A stretch of 64,000 nt of DNA, from NCBI RefSeq assembly GCF_003952345.1, contig NZ_CP034433.1, forward strand, positions 2,852,001 through 2,916,000, in the 5' to 3' direction. This document shows, in pieces, positions 52,996 through 64,000 of the stretch. Source of the DNA: Iodobacter ciconiae (GTDB lineage: Bacteria > Pseudomonadota > Gammaproteobacteria > Burkholderiales > Chitinibacteraceae). The position numbers were made by a program, and so were the translations under genes. Within the stretch, counting starts at the first letter, position 1, and each line of letters opens with the position of its first letter. The notes under the pieces are model-generated. The model worked only from the letters and a program-made list of their open reading frames with translations. It was not told where the DNA came from and did not search any database.

Positions 52996-55900
52996 TTAAT
53001 CCGTAATCAACTTACCCTTATTAAGCAGATCTTGAATAATCGCGGTATCCGCCAGGCTCCCATTACTGGTTAAATCAATTCCTGACAAAATAACCTGCTG
53101 ATCATCAGCACCCGCATTAAACAAACCAGTGTAAGCACCCGCACTACTTACATGGATGATCGTATCTGCGCCTGATTTCTCAAAATGCAGATATTGGGTG
53201 AGATTACCCGTGCCTACATTGTGATTCTCTCCCTGCAGTAAGTCTCTCAGATCCAGCCTATCCCCGCCGGCGTTGTAGCTCACCGTTGAAAAATCAGTAA
53301 CTTTATCAATCGCAGGCACTCCCACAGCCCCCTTATCTGCCAGAGTCCAATGGAAAGTATCCGCACCCAGGCCACCTGTTAAGGTATCGCTGCCTGCACC
53401 GCCATCAATCCGGTCAGCTCCAGCACCCGCATTAATCACATCGTTGCCAGCACCGCCATGAATAATATCGCGACCTGCCGATCCAGTAATCGTATCAGAC
53501 TGACTGCTTCCTGTTACCTCTTGTCCACTACGAACCAGATAATGCCCGTTATTGTTTGGATCCTCGATAATATCCTGCAGCTCGGTCAGCACAGGTACTT
53601 GTGTTCCATGGAACAGGGCCATGTCCTCAATTCCAAGAGTGACATATGCACTATCGGCAGCGCCGGATGGTTTAAACTCAACATTTAGAACAGCATTACC
53701 ACCCTGTTCCCAATACAGCACTTCAAGGTTATGCATCCCTTCACTGATAACCACTCCCGTTTGCACCCTGGAGCTTGGAGACTGATTTGCATCATGTTCA
53801 AACACCGACTTGCCATCAATCGCTATGCGGAAACCATCATCAGCCACCACACGAATATCGTAAGTGCCTGCAGCAAAATAAGCGCCTCCCACCATACGTA
53901 TAATTGAATCAGTGGTATTGCCAAAGGTACTGGTTGCCGCAAGTCCAGCCGTATCAGAGACCACATTATTTGCACCAAGGAAATTATAAAGGTTACCCGA
54001 TGTAATTGCCGTGCCTGCCACTACCGCATTATTAGTACCCAGGTTGCCGGTAACCGCTGGTGCAACACCATACTTCACATGATCTGCAACAAAAGTGGCA
54101 TCGCTAGCCGATGCGCTGGCCTCAACTCCTGTGCCCACAATTTTACTACCTTGACGGCCATTTATTACGGCCGTGATATCACTGATATTGTCTAAATTGC
54201 CAACTATATTATCCTGGCTTTGAAGGTTATATGTTATGCCCGTACTCTTATCAGCATCATAGTTATAACCAAAAAACTCCCCATGCAGGCCACGTGTATT
54301 ATCAGCAATAGCAGTAGTTGAAGCCGCCAGTTGTATTGTGCTGCCCTGAGCCGGCGGCACAATATTAATCGTAAGACGGCTATTAGAAGTATCCAGATCG
54401 CCATCGTTATCAATTAAGGTGAAGCCAATATTTTCACTAGACCCAGATACTTTAGTAATAGGGGGCGTGTAAGCATATTTGCCATCATCCATATCAATCG
54501 CAAATTGCCCACCCAATGCTGTATTTACTTTTAATTGATGCGTCACCGCATCAAAAGTAAATTTACTAGCCAAAGCAGTGGTCACAATTGAATTAGTCGC
54601 CACATTAAAGGTGTACTTCACTCCGTCTACGGTTATATCGTTCATGCGTCCGCCATCAGCGCCAAAGCCTGATGACGCACCCGAAATAACACCCCCTGTT
54701 AAATCGCCTGAATTAGGGACAACGATCGTATCACGCAGGATAGGCGGTAATTGCGCCAAATCTGTCACGATAATAGCATTAGCCTCAGAGCCGGTACTCG
54801 TACCGTTGTAAGCAACCGGATTCAGATGAGTCGCTGCTACACCAGAGCCCAGACCTAAAGCCAAAGAATTAATGTCTTTACTATTTAGGAAGTTAGTCCA
54901 GGTAAGTGTCTCAGCGGCATCCAACCCAACTGCTGGTGTACTAGGCTCACCATCAGAAAAGAAGTAACCAATATTCTGAGCTCCTGCTATCTTGCCTACC
55001 TTATCGTAATTCGTCATGACCTGCCCGACGGCTACATCATAATTTGTCCCTCCGTTGGCAACGAGATTGGCCAGAATAGCCTTGGCTTCACCCGCACTCA
55101 TCCAGATTTGCCCGCCACTTTGTTGAGTAGTCGCCGAAGAGCTAAAAGTAACCATCATTACTTTAACGTCACCCAGCGCATCATAATCATCAATCAGCTT
55201 GGTAATCGCCTCTTTCGTAACTTGTAACCTGGTTTTACCCGAAATTCCACTAGGCTCTGCCATACTCCCAGACACATCAATGGTCAGGATTAAATTACTG
55301 TCCACATTAGGAATCTGCACATTAACAGTCTTACTTTGCCCAACAGGAGCATCATCTTCAACATTCACCGTCAGTGTACCGGTGCTGTTTAAACGACCAT
55401 CGGAAACCTGAACGCCAACATTAAAGGATTTCACATCCTCAACACTGTTAACAGGGTGATCAATCGGCCCGCTTAAAGTAACAGAGTACTGGCCGCTATT
55501 ATCGATGTGAACGGTCGCAATGGTTGTACTACCAACTTTAGCAACCAGATTCTGCGTGCCACTTCCACTCCATACCAGTGCCTGTCCGCCAGACGACAGA
55601 ACATCTGTCGGTGCAATCAGAGTCGTTGTTAAGCTTGGACTATCGGGATCACTAATTGCGATCGTACCAGAGCTGACAGTGCTGTTCGTCGTGTCTGTTG
55701 GTGAGCCTGCACCATCAGTGATCCCTCCCAACAAACCTTCTTCTGAAACTGTAGCCCTTGCATTACCAACGATAGGCGGCTGGTTAGGCGTAATACTTAA
55801 GGTTAATGTGCTGCTGCCCGTGCCACCCAATGGGTCCGCAACATTGTAAGTAACTAGAGGAACCACTCCATGGTAATTTACGACTGGTGTAAAAATGTAA

Positions 55901-58900
55901 TCCCCATTAGCCGCAATGGAGAAAGTACCCACACCCACAATATTTGCTGTTTGCCCGGCATTAACCGTCACTCCAGCCACAGTAAACGTTGTGACATGCA
56001 ATGCCCCGTCAGGGTCACTGTCATTCGATAAAACATTGCCAGAAACGGGATGGTTTTCCAGTGTGTTTTTAACGTCCGCAACCAACACAGGCAGATCATT
56101 AACAGGTGTCAGCTCGATCTTCACCGTGGCCAGTGCTGTACCACCCTGACCGTCGGAGACGGTCACCGTAAAGCTGTCGTTACCAACATAGTCTTTACCC
56201 GGAGTGTAAACGTAGGCGCCGGTGTTCATGTCAATGCTGACTGTGCCATGTACCGGGCCTGTGGCCTGAACATAGCTCAGGGTATCGCCATCCACATCGC
56301 TACCCACGACTTTACCTGTCACAACCGTGTCTTCCGGTACTTTATGACTGTATGTGCCGGTGGACGGATCGTAAGTCAGCGCAGGATCCAGTGGGCCTGC
56401 CGGTGGATTCACAACCGGTTTGTCGTTGGTGCCGGTGATTTCAATCGTGAGTGTGCTGTTCACCGTAGCAGTGCCATCGGTGACGGTATATGGCACATTC
56501 AGAGTGAGCTTCTCACCGGCTTTAAGATGCTCGTAAGCGCCATGACCTGGGTCAAAGCTATAGCTGCCGTTGGCGTTAATTGTTAAGCCCGCAACCGGAG
56601 CCGGGGTATTGGCGGCAAAGACCAACTGACCCTGATCCTGTGTGTCCGCATCCGTTGCAACCAGCTGACCGGTCGCAAGCGGATCGCCTTCTTTAGTGAT
56701 CAGGCTGGCGGCGGTCGCCACCGGAAGATCGTTCGTCCCGTTCAGGGTTACTGTAACGGTAACGCTTGTGCCATCCGCACTGCGCACAGTGAAGTGTTCG
56801 GTACGGGTTTCACCGTCATCCAGTGCCTGGATATCCGCACGGGTGTTGTCAGCAACGTAAGTCCAGTTCCCTGCGGTATCGATGCTGAACTGGCCGTAGG
56901 TTCCGGCCGTACCGGCCTGAGCCTGGAAGACGGCTTCGCCACTGTCCGGATCGGTAATGTCCAGCTTGCCGCCGGTCGTGATTTGCTGGGCAGCATTCAC
57001 CGACAGATCTTCAGTGACTTCACCACGATCTGCGCCGCTGATCACAGCCGGATCAGTGTCCGGTGTCAGCTCGATCTTCACCGTGGCCAGTGCGGTACCA
57101 CCCTGACCGTCGGAGACGGTCACCGTAAAGCTGTCGTTACCAACGTAGTCTTTGCCCGGAGTGTAAACGTAGGCGCCGGTGTTCATGTCAATGCTGACTG
57201 TGCCATGTGCCGGGCCTGTGGCCTGAACATAGCTCAGGGTATCGCCATCCACATCGCTACCCACGACTTTACCTGTCACAACCGTGTCTTCCGGTACTTT
57301 ATGACTGTATGTGCCGGTGGACGGATCGTAAGTCAGCGCAGGATCCAGTGGGCCTGCCGGTGGATTCACAACCGGTTTGTCGTTGGTGCCGGTGATTTCA
57401 ATCGTGAGTGTGCTGTTCACCGTAGCAGTGCCATCGGTGACGGTATATGGCACATTCAGAGTGAGCTTCTCACCGGCTTTAAGATGCTCGTAAGCGCCAT
57501 GACCTGGGTCAAAGCTATAGCTGCCGTTAGCGTTAATTGTTAAGCCCGCAACCGGAGCCGGGGTATTGGCGGCAAAGACCAACTGACCCTGATCCTGTGT
57601 GTCCGCATCCGTTGCAACCAGCTGACCGGTCGCAAGTGGATCGCCTTCTTTAGTGATCAGGCTGGCGGCGGTCGCCACCGGAAGATCGTTCGTCCCGTTC
57701 AGGGTTACTGTAACAGTAACGCTTGTGCCATCCGCACTGAGCACAGTGAAGTGTTCGGTACGGGTTTCACCATCATCCAGTGCCTGAATATCCGCACGGG
57801 TGTTGTCAGCAACGTAAGTCCAGTTCCCTGCGGTATCGATGCTGAACTGGCCGTAGGTTCCGGCCGTACCGGCCTGAGCCTGGAAGACGGCTTCGCCACT
57901 GTCCGGATCGGTAATGTCCAGCTTGCCGCCGGTCGTGATTTGCTGGGCAGCATTCACCGACAGATCTTCAGTGACTTCACCACGATCTGCGCCGCTGATC
58001 ACAGCCGGATCCGTGTCCGGTGTCAGCTCGATCTTCACCGTGGCCAGAGCTGTACCACCCTGACCGTCGGAGACGGTCACCGTAAAGCTGTCGTTACCAA
58101 CATAGTCTTTGCCAGGGGTGTAAACGTAGGCGCCGGTGTTCATGTCAATGCTGACTGTGCCATGTACCGGGCCTGTGGCCTGAACATAGCTCAGGGTATC
58201 GCCATCCACATCGCTACCCACGACTTTACCTGTCACAACCGTGTCTTCCGGTACTTTATGACTGTATGTGCCGGTGGACGGATCGTAAGTCAGCGCAGGA
58301 TCCAGCGGGCCTGCCGGTGGATTCACAACCGGTTTGTCGTTGGTACCGGTGATTTCAATCGTGAGTGTGCTGTTCACCGTAGCAGTGCCATCGGTGACGG
58401 TATATGGCACATTCAGAGTGAGCTTCTCACCGGCTTTAAGATGCTCGTAAGCGCCATGACCTGGGTCAAAGCTATAGCTGCCGTTAGCGTTAATTGTTAA
58501 GCCCGCAACCGGAGCCGGGGTATTGGCGGCAAAGACCAACTGACCCTGATCCTGTGTGTCCGCATCCGTTGCAACCAGCTGACCGGTCGCAAGTGGATCG
58601 CCTTCTTTAGTGATCAGGCTGGCGGCGGTCGCCACCGGAAGATCGTTCGTCCCGTTCAGGGTTACTGTAACAGTAACGCTTGTGCCATCCGCACTGAGCA
58701 CAGTGAAGTGTTCGGTACGGGTTTCACCATCATCCAGTGCCTGAATATCCGCACGGGTGTTGTCAGCAACGTAAGTCCAGTTCCCTGCGGTATCGATGCT
58801 GAACTGGCCGTAGGTTCCGGCCGTACCGGCCTGAGCCTGGAAGACGGCTTCGCCACTGTCCGGATCGGTAATGTCCAGCTTGCCGCCGGTCGTGATTTGC

Positions 58901-61900
58901 TGGGCAGCATTCACCGACAGATCTTCAGTGACTTCACCACGATCTGCGCCGCTGATCACAGCCGGATCCGTGTCCGGTGTCAGCTCGATCTTCACCGTGG
59001 CCAGAGCTGTACCACCCTGACCGTCGGAGACGGTCACCGTAAAGCTGTCGTTACCAACATAGTCTTTGCCAGGGGTGTAAACGTAGGCGCCGGTGTTCAT
59101 GTCAATGCTGACTGTGCCATGTACCGGGCCTGTGGCCTGAACATAGCTCAGGGTATCGCCATCCACATCGCTACCCACGACTTTACCTGTCACAACCGTG
59201 TCTTCCGGTACTTTATGACTGTATGTGCCGGTGGACGGATCGTAAGTCAGCGCAGGATCCAGCGGGCCTGCCGGTGGATTCACAACCGGTTTGTCGTTGG
59301 TACCGGTGATTTCAATCGTGAGTGTGCTGTTCACCGTAGCAGTGCCATCGGTGACGGTATATGGCACATTCAGAGTGAGCTTCTCACCGGCTTTAAGATG
59401 CTCGTAAGCGCCATGACCTGGGTCAAAGCTATAGCTGCCGTTAGCGTTAATTGTTAAGCCCGCAACCGGAGCCGGGGTATTGGCGGCAAAGACCAACTGA
59501 CCCTGATCCTGTGTGTCCGCATCCGTTGCAACCAGCTGACCGGTCGCAAGCGGATCGCCTTCTTTAGTGATCAGGCTGGCGGCGGTCGCCACCGGAAGAT
59601 CGTTCGTCCCGTTCAGGGTTACTGTAACGGTAACGCTTGTGCCATCCGCACTGCGCACAGTGAAGTGTTCGGTACGGGTTTCACCGTCATCCAGTGCCTG
59701 GATATCCGCGCGGGTGTTGTCAGCAACGTAAGTCCAGTTCCCTGCGGTATCGATGCTGAACTGGCCGTAGGTTCCGGCCGTACCGGCCTGAGCCTGGAAG
59801 ACGGCTTCGCCACTGTCCGGATCGGTAATGTCCAGCTTGCCGCCAGTCGTGATTTGCTGGGCAGCATTCACCGACAGATCTTCAGTGACTTCACCACGAT
59901 CTGCGCCGCTGATCACAGCCGGATCCGTGTCCGGTGTCAGCTCGATCTTCACCGTGGCCAGAGCTGTACCACCCTGACCGTCGGAGACGGTCACCGTAAA
60001 GCTGTCGTTACCAACATAGTCTTTACCCGGAGTGTAAACGTAGGCGCCGGTGTTCATGTCAATGCTGACTGTGCCATGTGCCGGGCCTGTGGCCTGAACA
60101 TAGCTCAGGGTATCGCCATCCACATCGCTACCCACGACTTTACCTGTCACAACCGTGTCTTCCGGTACTTTATGACTGTATGTGCCGGTGGACGGATCGT
60201 AAGTCAGCGCAGGATCCAGTGGGCCTGCCGGTGGATTCACAACCGGTTTGTCGTTGGTGCCGGTGATTTCAATCGTGAGTGTGCTGTTCACCGTAGCAGT
60301 GCCATCGGTGACGGTATATGGCACATTCAGAGTGAGCTTCTCACCGGCTTTAAGATGCTCGTAAGCGCCATGACCTGGGTCAAAGCTATAGCTGCCGTTA
60401 GCGTTAATTGTTAAGCCCGCAACCGGAGCCGGGGTATTGGCGGCAAAGACCAACTGACCCTGATCCTGTGTGTCCGCATCCGTTGCAACCAGCTGACCGG
60501 TCGCAAGTGGATCGCCTTCTTTAGTGATCAGGCTGGCGGCGGTCGCCACCGGAAGATCGTTCGTCCCGTTCAGGGTTACTGTAACAGTAACGCTTGTGCC
60601 ATCCGCACTGAGCACAGTGAAGTGTTCGGTACGGGTTTCACCATCATCCAGTGCCTGAATATCCGCACGGGTGTTGTCAGCAACGTAAGTCCAGTTCCCT
60701 GCGGTATCGATGCTGAACTGGCCGTAGGTTCCGGCCGTACCGGCCTGAGCCTGGAAGACGGCTTCGCCACTGTCCGGATCGGTAATGTCCAGCTTGCCGC
60801 CAGTCGTGATTTGCTGGGCAGCATTCACCGACAGATCTTCAGTGACTTCACCACGATCTGCGCCGCTGATCACAGCCGGATCCGTGTCCGGTGTCAGCTC
60901 GATCTTCACCGTGGCCAGAGCTGTACCACCCTGACCGTCGGAGACGGTCACCGTAAAGCTGTCGTTACCAACATAGTCTTTACCCGGAGTGTAAACGTAG
61001 GCGCCGGTGTTCATGTCAATGCTGACTGTGCCATGTGCCGGGCCTGTGGCCTGAACATAGCTCAGGGTATCGCCATCCACATCGCTACCCACGACTTTAC
61101 CTGTCACAACCGTGTCTTCCGGTACTTTATGACTGTATGTGCCGGTGGACGGATCGTAAGTCAGCGCAGGATCCAGTGGGCCTGCCGGTGGATTCACAAC
61201 CGGTTTGTCGTTGGTGCCGGTGATTTCAATCGTGAGTGTGCTGTTCACCGTAGCAGTGCCATCGGTGACGGTATATGGCACATTCAGAGTGAGCTTCTCA
61301 CCGGCTTTAAGATGCTCGTAAGCGCCATGACCTGGGTCAAAGCTATAGCTGCCGTTAGCGTTAATTGTTAAGCCCGCAACCGGAGCCGGGGTATTGGCGG
61401 CAAAGACCAACTGACCCTGATCCTGTGTGTCCGCATCCGTTGCAACCAGCTGACCGGTCGCAAGCGGATCGCCTTCTTTAGTAATCAGGCTGGCGGCGGT
61501 CGCCACCGGAAGATCGTTCGTCCCGTTCAGAGTTACTGTAACAGTAACGCTTGTGCCATCCGCACTGAGCACAGTGAAGTGTTCGGTACGGGTTTCACCA
61601 TCATCCAGTGCCTGGATATCCGCACGGGTGTTGTCAGCAACGTAAGTCCAGTTCCCTGCGGTATCGATGCTGAACTGGCCGTAGGTTCCGGCCGTACCGG
61701 CCTGAGCTTGGAAGGCGGCTTCGCCACTGTCCGGATCGATAATGTCCAGCTTGCCGCCGGTCGTGATTTGCTGGGCAGCATTCACCGACAGATCTTCAGT
61801 GACTTCACCACGATCTGCGCCGCTGATCACAGCCGGATCATTCAATGGATCAACAGTCACATCAATGGTTACAAGGGTAGTGCCACCTTTGCCGTCATCG

Positions 61901-63999
61901 ACGGTCACGGTGAAGCTGTCTTTACCGTTGTAATCTGTGGCAGGCGTATAAACATAACTGCCGTCAGGGTTAACGGTGACAGTACCGTGAGTCGGCTGAT
62001 CTTTTGCGCTAAAGGTCAGCGGGTCGCCGTCTTTATCTGTCGCGACCAGCTGACCGTTAATAGGGGTGTCTTCCGGTGTCACAACCGTTTGATTTGTGCC
62101 TACGGGCGCATCATTGACCGGATCAACAGTCACATCAACGGTTACAAGGGTAGTGCCACCTTTGCCATCATCAACAGTCACGGTAAAGCTGTCTTTACCG
62201 TTGTAATCTGTGGCAGGCGTATAAACATAACTGCCGTCAGGATTAACAGTAACGGTGCCGTGAGCCGGCTGATCTTTTGCGCTAAAGGTCAGCGGGTCGC
62301 CGTCTTTATCTGTCGCGACCAGCTGACCGTTAATAGGGGTGTCTTCCGGTGTCACAACCGTTTGATTTGTACCTACGGGCGCATCATTAACCGGATCAAC
62401 AGCCACATCAACGGTTACAAGGGTAGTGCCACCTTTGCCGTCATCGACGGTCACGGTGAAGCTGTCTTTACCGTTGTAATCTGTGGCAGGCGTATAAACA
62501 TAACTGCCGTCAGGATTAACAGTAACGGTGCCGTGAGCCGGCTGATCTTTTGCGCTAAAGGTCAGCGGATCACCGTCTTTATCTGTCGCGACCAGCTGAC
62601 CGTTAATAGGGGTGTCTTCCGGTGTCACAACCGTTTGATTTGTGCCTACGGGCGCATCATTGACCGGATCAACAGTCACATCAACGGTTACAAGGGTAGT
62701 GCCACCTTTGCCGTCATCGACGGTCACGGTGAAGCTGTCTTTACCGTTGTAATCTGTGGCAGGCGTATAAACATAACTACCGTCAGGATTAACAGTAACG
62801 GTGCCGTGAGCCGGCTGATCTTTTGCGCTAAAGGTCAGCGGATCACCGTCTTTATCTGTCGCGACCAGCTGACCGTTAATAGGGGTGTCTTCCGGTGTCA
62901 CAACCGTTTGATTTGTGCCTACGGGCGCATCATTGACCGGATCAACAGTCACATCAACGGTTACAAGGGTAGTGCCACCTTTGCCGTCATCGACGGTCAC
63001 GGTGAAGCTGTCTTTACCGTTGTAATCTGTGGCAGGCGTATAAACATAACTACCGTCAGGATTAACAGTAACGGTGCCGTGAGCCGGCTGATCTTTTGCG
63101 CTAAAGGTCAGCGGGTCGCCGTCTGGGTCAGTGATATTTAGTTTTGCCGTAAATGGAGTATCTTCTTTAGTTGCAATTGCAACAGGTGTATTTATAGGAT
63201 TGCCATTGGTATCGGGGACAACAGGAAGATCATTTACAGGGTTGATGCTAACTTTAACAACCGCACTGCTTGTACTGCCATTGGGGTTACTGACGGTGTA
63301 AAAAATATTATCCGGCCCGTTATAGTTGGCATTCGGGGTATAAGTCAGCGAGCCATCGGGATTGATAAGCACCTTGCCATTATTTGCAGTCGCACTAACG
63401 ACAGTTAATCCGGACCCAACATCATTGCCAAGCACATTAACGGTGACAGAGCCATCTTCATCAAGATTAATTGCGTCATCAGCCGCTTGTATCGTTTGAA
63501 TAAGCGTTGCACCCTGATCAATGACATCCTGCTCATTCAGATCATTACTTCCAAATACAAAGGAAAGTGGATCCACCCCCTCGACAATACGCCCTAACTG
63601 CACAAAGGAATGCCCATCCTCTGCGCCTGCTGCTCCTGCCAAACCCGCCGCAGTTGCTTCTAATTCAGTACTTAAGTCTGTGCCATTAGCAAGAGCTGTG
63701 GCAATTTTATCGGTTGAAGCATTTAAATCTGCAATTGCTGCAGAGGCCACATCTACTGGGGTGCTACCCAGCATCTGGGCATCAATTTGCACTGTACGAT
63801 CACCGCCAATTTCAAGCAGCTCGCCATTAGGCATAAGTAGCTGGACTCGTCCATCAGCAGAGGTTACAAAAATTTCATTTTCATTTAACAGCTGGCCTTC
63901 TTTTAATGGCACAGACTTCCCGGTTGCATCCCGCAAAAAAACGTTACCGTCGATGTGAACAACGGTAACGTTTGGTTTGTTTGTACTACTAATTTGCTC
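52996..63999 (-). CDS. lapA: LapA-type giant RTX adhesin (start beyond the right edge)
   Basis: At least 3,667 residues; the frame is open to the window edge, and reads [20 protein letters not shown] before the first internal start-like codon (TTG 63936), so the true start is outside. Domain order in the protein: N-terminal retention module with the LapG site TAAG; about 450 residues of five 91-residue cadherin-like repeats; six 319-residue repeats (VCBS plus cadherin-like); further VCBS/cadherin-like domains; a von Willebrand A domain ([19 protein letters not shown]); a PA14-like domain ([10 protein letters not shown] to [10 protein letters not shown]); RTX nonapeptides ([20 protein letters not shown]); a C-terminal type I secretion signal. 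It is held in the outer membrane by its retention module until LapG cuts it. No stop or frameshift was noticed. Confidence 0.95.
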   Translation of the reverse strand, partial: EQISSTNKPNVTVVHIDGNVFLRDATGKSVPLKEGQLLNENEIFVTSADGRVQLLMPNGELLEIGGDRTVQIDAQMLGSTPVDVASAAIADLNASTDKIATALANGTDLSTELEATAAGLAGAAGAEDGHSFVQLGRIVEGVDPLSFVFGSNDLNEQDVIDQGATLIQTIQAADDAINLDEDGSVTVNVLGNDVGSGLTVVSATANNGKVLINPDGSLTYTPNANYNGPDNIFYTVSNPNGSTSSAVVKVSINPVNDLPVVPDTNGNPINTPVAIATKEDTPFTAKLNITDPDGDPLTFSAKDQPAHGTVTVNPDGSYVYTPATDYNGKDSFTVTVDDGKGGTTLVTVDVTVDPVNDAPVGTNQTVVTPEDTPINGQLVATDKDGDPLTFSAKDQPAHGTVTVNPDGSYVYTPATDYNGKDSFTVTVDDGKGGTTLVTVDVTVDPVNDAPVGTNQTVVTPEDTPINGQLVATDKDGDPLTFSAKDQPAHGTVTVNPDGSYVYTPATDYNGKDSFTVTVDDGKGGTTLVTVDVAVDPVNDAPVGTNQTVVTPEDTPINGQLVATDKDGDPLTFSAKDQPAHGTVTVNPDGSYVYTPATDYNGKDSFTVTVDDGKGGTTLVTVDVTVDPVNDAPVGTNQTVVTPEDTPINGQLVATDKDGDPLTFSAKDQPTHGTVTVNPDGSYVYTPATDYNGKDSFTVTVDDGKGGTTLVTIDVTVDPLNDPAVISGADRGEVTEDLSVNAAQQITTGGKLDIIDPDSGEAAFQAQAGTAGTYGQFSIDTAGNWTYVADNTRADIQALDDGETRTEHFTVLSADGTSVTVTVTLNGTNDLPVATAASLITKEGDPLATGQLVATDADTQDQGQLVFAANTPAPVAGLTINANGSYSFDPGHGAYEHLKAGEKLTLNVPYTVTDGTATVNSTLTIEITGTNDKPVVNPPAGPLDPALTYDPSTGTYSHKVPEDTVVTGKVVGSDVDGDTLSYVQATGPAHGTVSIDMNTGAYVYTPGKDYVGNDSFTVTVSDGQGGTALATVKIELTPDTDPAVISGADRGEVTEDLSVNAAQQITTGGKLDITDPDSGEAVFQAQAGTAGTYGQFSIDTAGNWTYVADNTRADIQALDDGETRTEHFTVLSADGTSVTVTVTLNGTNDLPVATAASLITKEGDPLATGQLVATDADTQDQGQLVFAANTPAPVAGLTINANGSYSFDPGHGAYEHLKAGEKLTLNVPYTVTDGTATVNSTLTIEITGTNDKPVVNPPAGPLDPALTYDPSTGTYSHKVPEDTVVTGKVVGSDVDGDTLSYVQATGPAHGTVSIDMNTGAYVYTPGKDYVGNDSFTVTVSDGQGGTALATVKIELTPDTDPAVISGADRGEVTEDLSVNAAQQITTGGKLDITDPDSGEAVFQAQAGTAGTYGQFSIDTAGNWTYVADNTRADIQALDDGETRTEHFTVRSADGTSVTVTVTLNGTNDLPVATAASLITKEGDPLATGQLVATDADTQDQGQLVFAANTPAPVAGLTINANGSYSFDPGHGAYEHLKAGEKLTLNVPYTVTDGTATVNSTLTIEITGTNDKPVVNPPAGPLDPALTYDPSTGTYSHKVPEDTVVTGKVVGSDVDGDTLSYVQATGPVHGTVSIDMNTGAYVYTPGKDYVGNDSFTVTVSDGQGGTALATVKIELTPDTDPAVISGADRGEVTEDLSVNAAQQITTGGKLDITDPDSGEAVFQAQAGTAGTYGQFSIDTAGNWTYVADNTRADIQALDDGETRTEHFTVLSADGTSVTVTVTLNGTNDLPVATAASLITKEGDPLATGQLVATDADTQDQGQLVFAANTPAPVAGLTINANGSYSFDPGHGAYEHLKAGEKLTLNVPYTVTDGTATVNSTLTIEITGTNDKPVVNPPAGPLDPALTYDPSTGTYSHKVPEDTVVTGKVVGSDVDGDTLSYVQATGPVHGTVSIDMNTGAYVYTPGKDYVGNDSFTVTVSDGQGGTALATVKIELTPDTDPAVISGADRGEVTEDLSVNAAQQITTGGKLDITDPDSGEAVFQAQAGTAGTYGQFSIDTAGNWTYVADNTRADIQALDDGETRTEHFTVLSADGTSVTVTVTLNGTNDLPVATAASLITKEGDPLATGQLVATDADTQDQGQLVFAANTPAPVAGLTINANGSYSFDPGHGAYEHLKAGEKLTLNVPYTVTDGTATVNSTLTIEITGTNDKPVVNPPAGPLDPALTYDPSTGTYSHKVPEDTVVTGKVVGSDVDGDTLSYVQATGPAHGTVSIDMNTGAYVYTPGKDYVGNDSFTVTVSDGQGGTALATVKIELTPDTDPAVISGADRGEVTEDLSVNAAQQITTGGKLDITDPDSGEAVFQAQAGTAGTYGQFSIDTAGNWTYVADNTRADIQALDDGETRTEHFTVRSADGTSVTVTVTLNGTNDLPVATAASLITKEGDPLATGQLVATDADTQDQGQLVFAANTPAPVAGLTINANGSYSFDPGHGAYEHLKAGEKLTLNVPYTVTDGTATVNSTLTIEITGTNDKPVVNPPAGPLDPALTYDPSTGTYSHKVPEDTVVTGKVVGSDVDGDTLSYVQATGPVHGTVSIDMNTGAYVYTPGKDYVGNDSFTVTVSDGQGGTALATVKIELTPVNDLPVLVADVKNTLENHPVSGNVLSNDSDPDGALHVTTFTVAGVTVNAGQTANIVGVGTFSIAANGDYIFTPVVNYHGVVPLVTYNVADPLGGTGSSTLTLSITPNQPPIVGNARATVSEEGLLGGITDGAGSPTDTTNSTVSSGTIAISDPDSPSLTTTLIAPTDVLSSGGQALVWSGSGTQNLVAKVGSTTIATVHIDNSGQYSVTLSGPIDHPVNSVEDVKSFNVGVQVSDGRLNSTGTLTVNVEDDAPVGQSKTVNVQIPNVDSNLILTIDVSGSMAEPSGISGKTRLQVTKEAITKLIDDYDALGDVKVMMVTFSSSATTQQSGGQIWMSAGEAKAILANLVANGGTNYDVAVGQVMTNYDKVGKIAGAQNIGYFFSDGEPSTPAVGLDAAETLTWTNFLNSKDINSLALGLGSGVAATHLNPVAYNGTSTGSEANAIIVTDLAQLPPILRDTIVVPNSGDLTGGVISGASSGFGADGGRMNDITVDGVKYTFNVATNSIVTTALASKFTFDAVTHQLKVNTALGGQFAIDMDDGKYAYTPPITKVSGSSENIGFTLIDNDGDLDTSNSRLTINIVPPAQGSTIQLAASTTAIADNTRGLHGEFFGYNYDADKSTGITYNLQSQDNIVGNLDNISDITAVINGRQGSKIVGTGVEASASASDATFVADHVKYGVAPAVTGNLGTNNAVVAGTAITSGNLYNFLGANNVVSDTAGLAATSTFGNTTDSIIRMVGGAYFAAGTYDIRVVADDGFRIAIDGKSVFEHDANQSPSSRVQTGVVISEGMHNLEVLYWEQGGNAVLNVEFKPSGAADSAYVTLGIEDMALFHGTQVPVLTELQDIIEDPNNNGHYLVRSGQEVTGSSQSDTITGSAGRDIIHGGAGNDVINAGAGADRIDGGAGSDTLTGGLGADTFHWTLADKGAVGVPAIDKVTDFSTVSYNAGGDRLDLRDLLQGENHNVGTGNLTQYLHFEKSGADTIIHVSSAGAYTGLFNAGADDQQVILSGIDLTSNGSLADTAIIQDLLNKGKLITD
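56098..61839 (-). repeat. Six tandem 957-bp repeats in the adhesin gene
   Basis: Units of exactly 957 bases (319 codons): 61839-60883, 60882-59926, 59925-58969, 58968-58012, 58011-57055 and 57054-56098, each beginning at [18 protein letters not shown]. They are nearly identical at the base level and never disturb the frame. Each holds two VCBS-type domains ([34 protein letters not shown]) and one cadherin-like domain ([19 protein letters not shown]). Confidence 0.95.
61840..63204 (-). repeat. Five tandem 273-bp repeats in the adhesin gene
   Basis: Period 273 bases (91 codons), measured from the recurring gccgtcatcg/gccatcatca string at 61891, 62164, 62437, 62710 and 62983. Each unit encodes [20 protein letters not shown] then [18 protein letters not shown], a cadherin-like domain with acidic Ca2+-binding text (DKDGDPLTF). 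The first unit in protein order is the most diverged ([15 protein letters not shown]) and the last diverges at its end. Confidence 0.93.
63643..63654 (-). other. LapG cleavage site TAAG in the adhesin
   Basis: Codons ACT GCG GCG GGT encode Thr-Ala-Ala-Gly within [13 protein letters not shown], just after the retention module and 116-119 residues from the first visible codon. This is the motif cut by LapG in Pseudomonas LapA, and it is placed as in that protein. Confidence 0.85.
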
Positions 64000-64000
64000 A

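Noticed and set aside
56794..63141. Long plus-strand frames (five of about 249 codons and one of 520 codons) across the adhesin repeats
   Set aside because: They recur with the 957-bp period because they are antisense to the repeats; the minus-strand frame shows clear domains, type I secretion features and a LapG site, while the plus frames show no recognisable domain.
56098..63204. CRISPR-like regular repeats
   Set aside because: Periods are 273 and 957 bases, with no short spacers, and the repeats are in frame and code for protein domains.

Overview
The window is a stretch of betaproteobacterial chromosome, most likely from the Neisseriales (a Chromobacteriaceae or Iodobacter-like bacterium). 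This is inferred from gene order: mla genes, ibaG and murA, then histidine genes in the order G, D, B, H, A, F, I, E, then a HIT protein and tatABC. Short-form HisG, a PglL-type glycosyltransferase next to tatC, a chitin-binding secreted protein and TRAP transport fit the same group. No tRNA, rRNA, CRISPR array or complete insertion sequence was recognised. All protein identities come from reading motifs and lengths; no database search was run.

Layout. 1-5.5 kb: the end of the mla phospholipid-transport operon (mlaC tail, mlaB, mlaA), an ABC-2 exporter pair, ibaG, a tiny membrane protein, murA, a murA-tail remnant and a DUF4870 protein. 5.65-31.7 kb: a histidine operon opened by two large insertions. 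hisG is separated from hisD by a K+-channel-like gene, a DctSR two-component system and a DctPQM TRAP transporter. hisD is separated from hisB by a LuxR-type regulator, a chitin-binding protein, a GH3 hexosaminidase, a ribose-type sugar ABC transporter, a second sugar-binding protein and a TfoX-like protein. hisC is absent from the window. hisB, H, A, F, I and E then follow in order, with a small unknown gene between hisA and hisF. 31.3-34.8 kb: HIT, tatABC and a PglL/Wzy ligase. 34.8-37.7 kb: an AT-rich island holding one gene for an 819-residue toxin-like protein with a possible Cys-His-Asp catalytic domain.

37.7-45.5 kb, mostly on the minus strand: tlyA, an MliC-like lysozyme inhibitor and an RluF-type pseudouridine synthase; SirB2 on the plus strand; then a molybdenum-cofactor cluster (a MobA-MoaC fusion, MoaE, MoaD, a DUF4197 protein, MoeA, MobB) and a beta carbonic anhydrase. 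45.7-47.9 kb: a parvulin and a diiron oxygen-sensor-like (ODP) gene paired with a stand-alone chemoreceptor-like helical protein.

48.2-64 kb is a complete-looking LapA/LapD/LapG biofilm-adhesin system: a TolC-type outer-membrane protein with an NTF2-like tail, the protease LapG, the c-di-GMP receptor LapD, and a giant RTX adhesin. The adhesin is at least 3,667 residues and its start lies off the right edge. It carries a TAAG LapG-type cleavage site, five 273-bp repeats, six 957-bp repeats, a VWA domain, a PA14-like domain and RTX repeats. In the known system LapD bound to c-di-GMP sequesters LapG, so the adhesin stays anchored in the TolC-like pore; when c-di-GMP falls, LapG cuts at TAAG and releases it.

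Two dispersed repeat families also occur. One is about 250 bp, three copies, with a compensated hairpin, sitting at the edges of the inserted blocks. The other is a short 'acacggagaacacgg' family. A duplicated murA 3' end and helically phased TAGG repeats upstream of both sugar-binding-protein genes are further unexplained structures.
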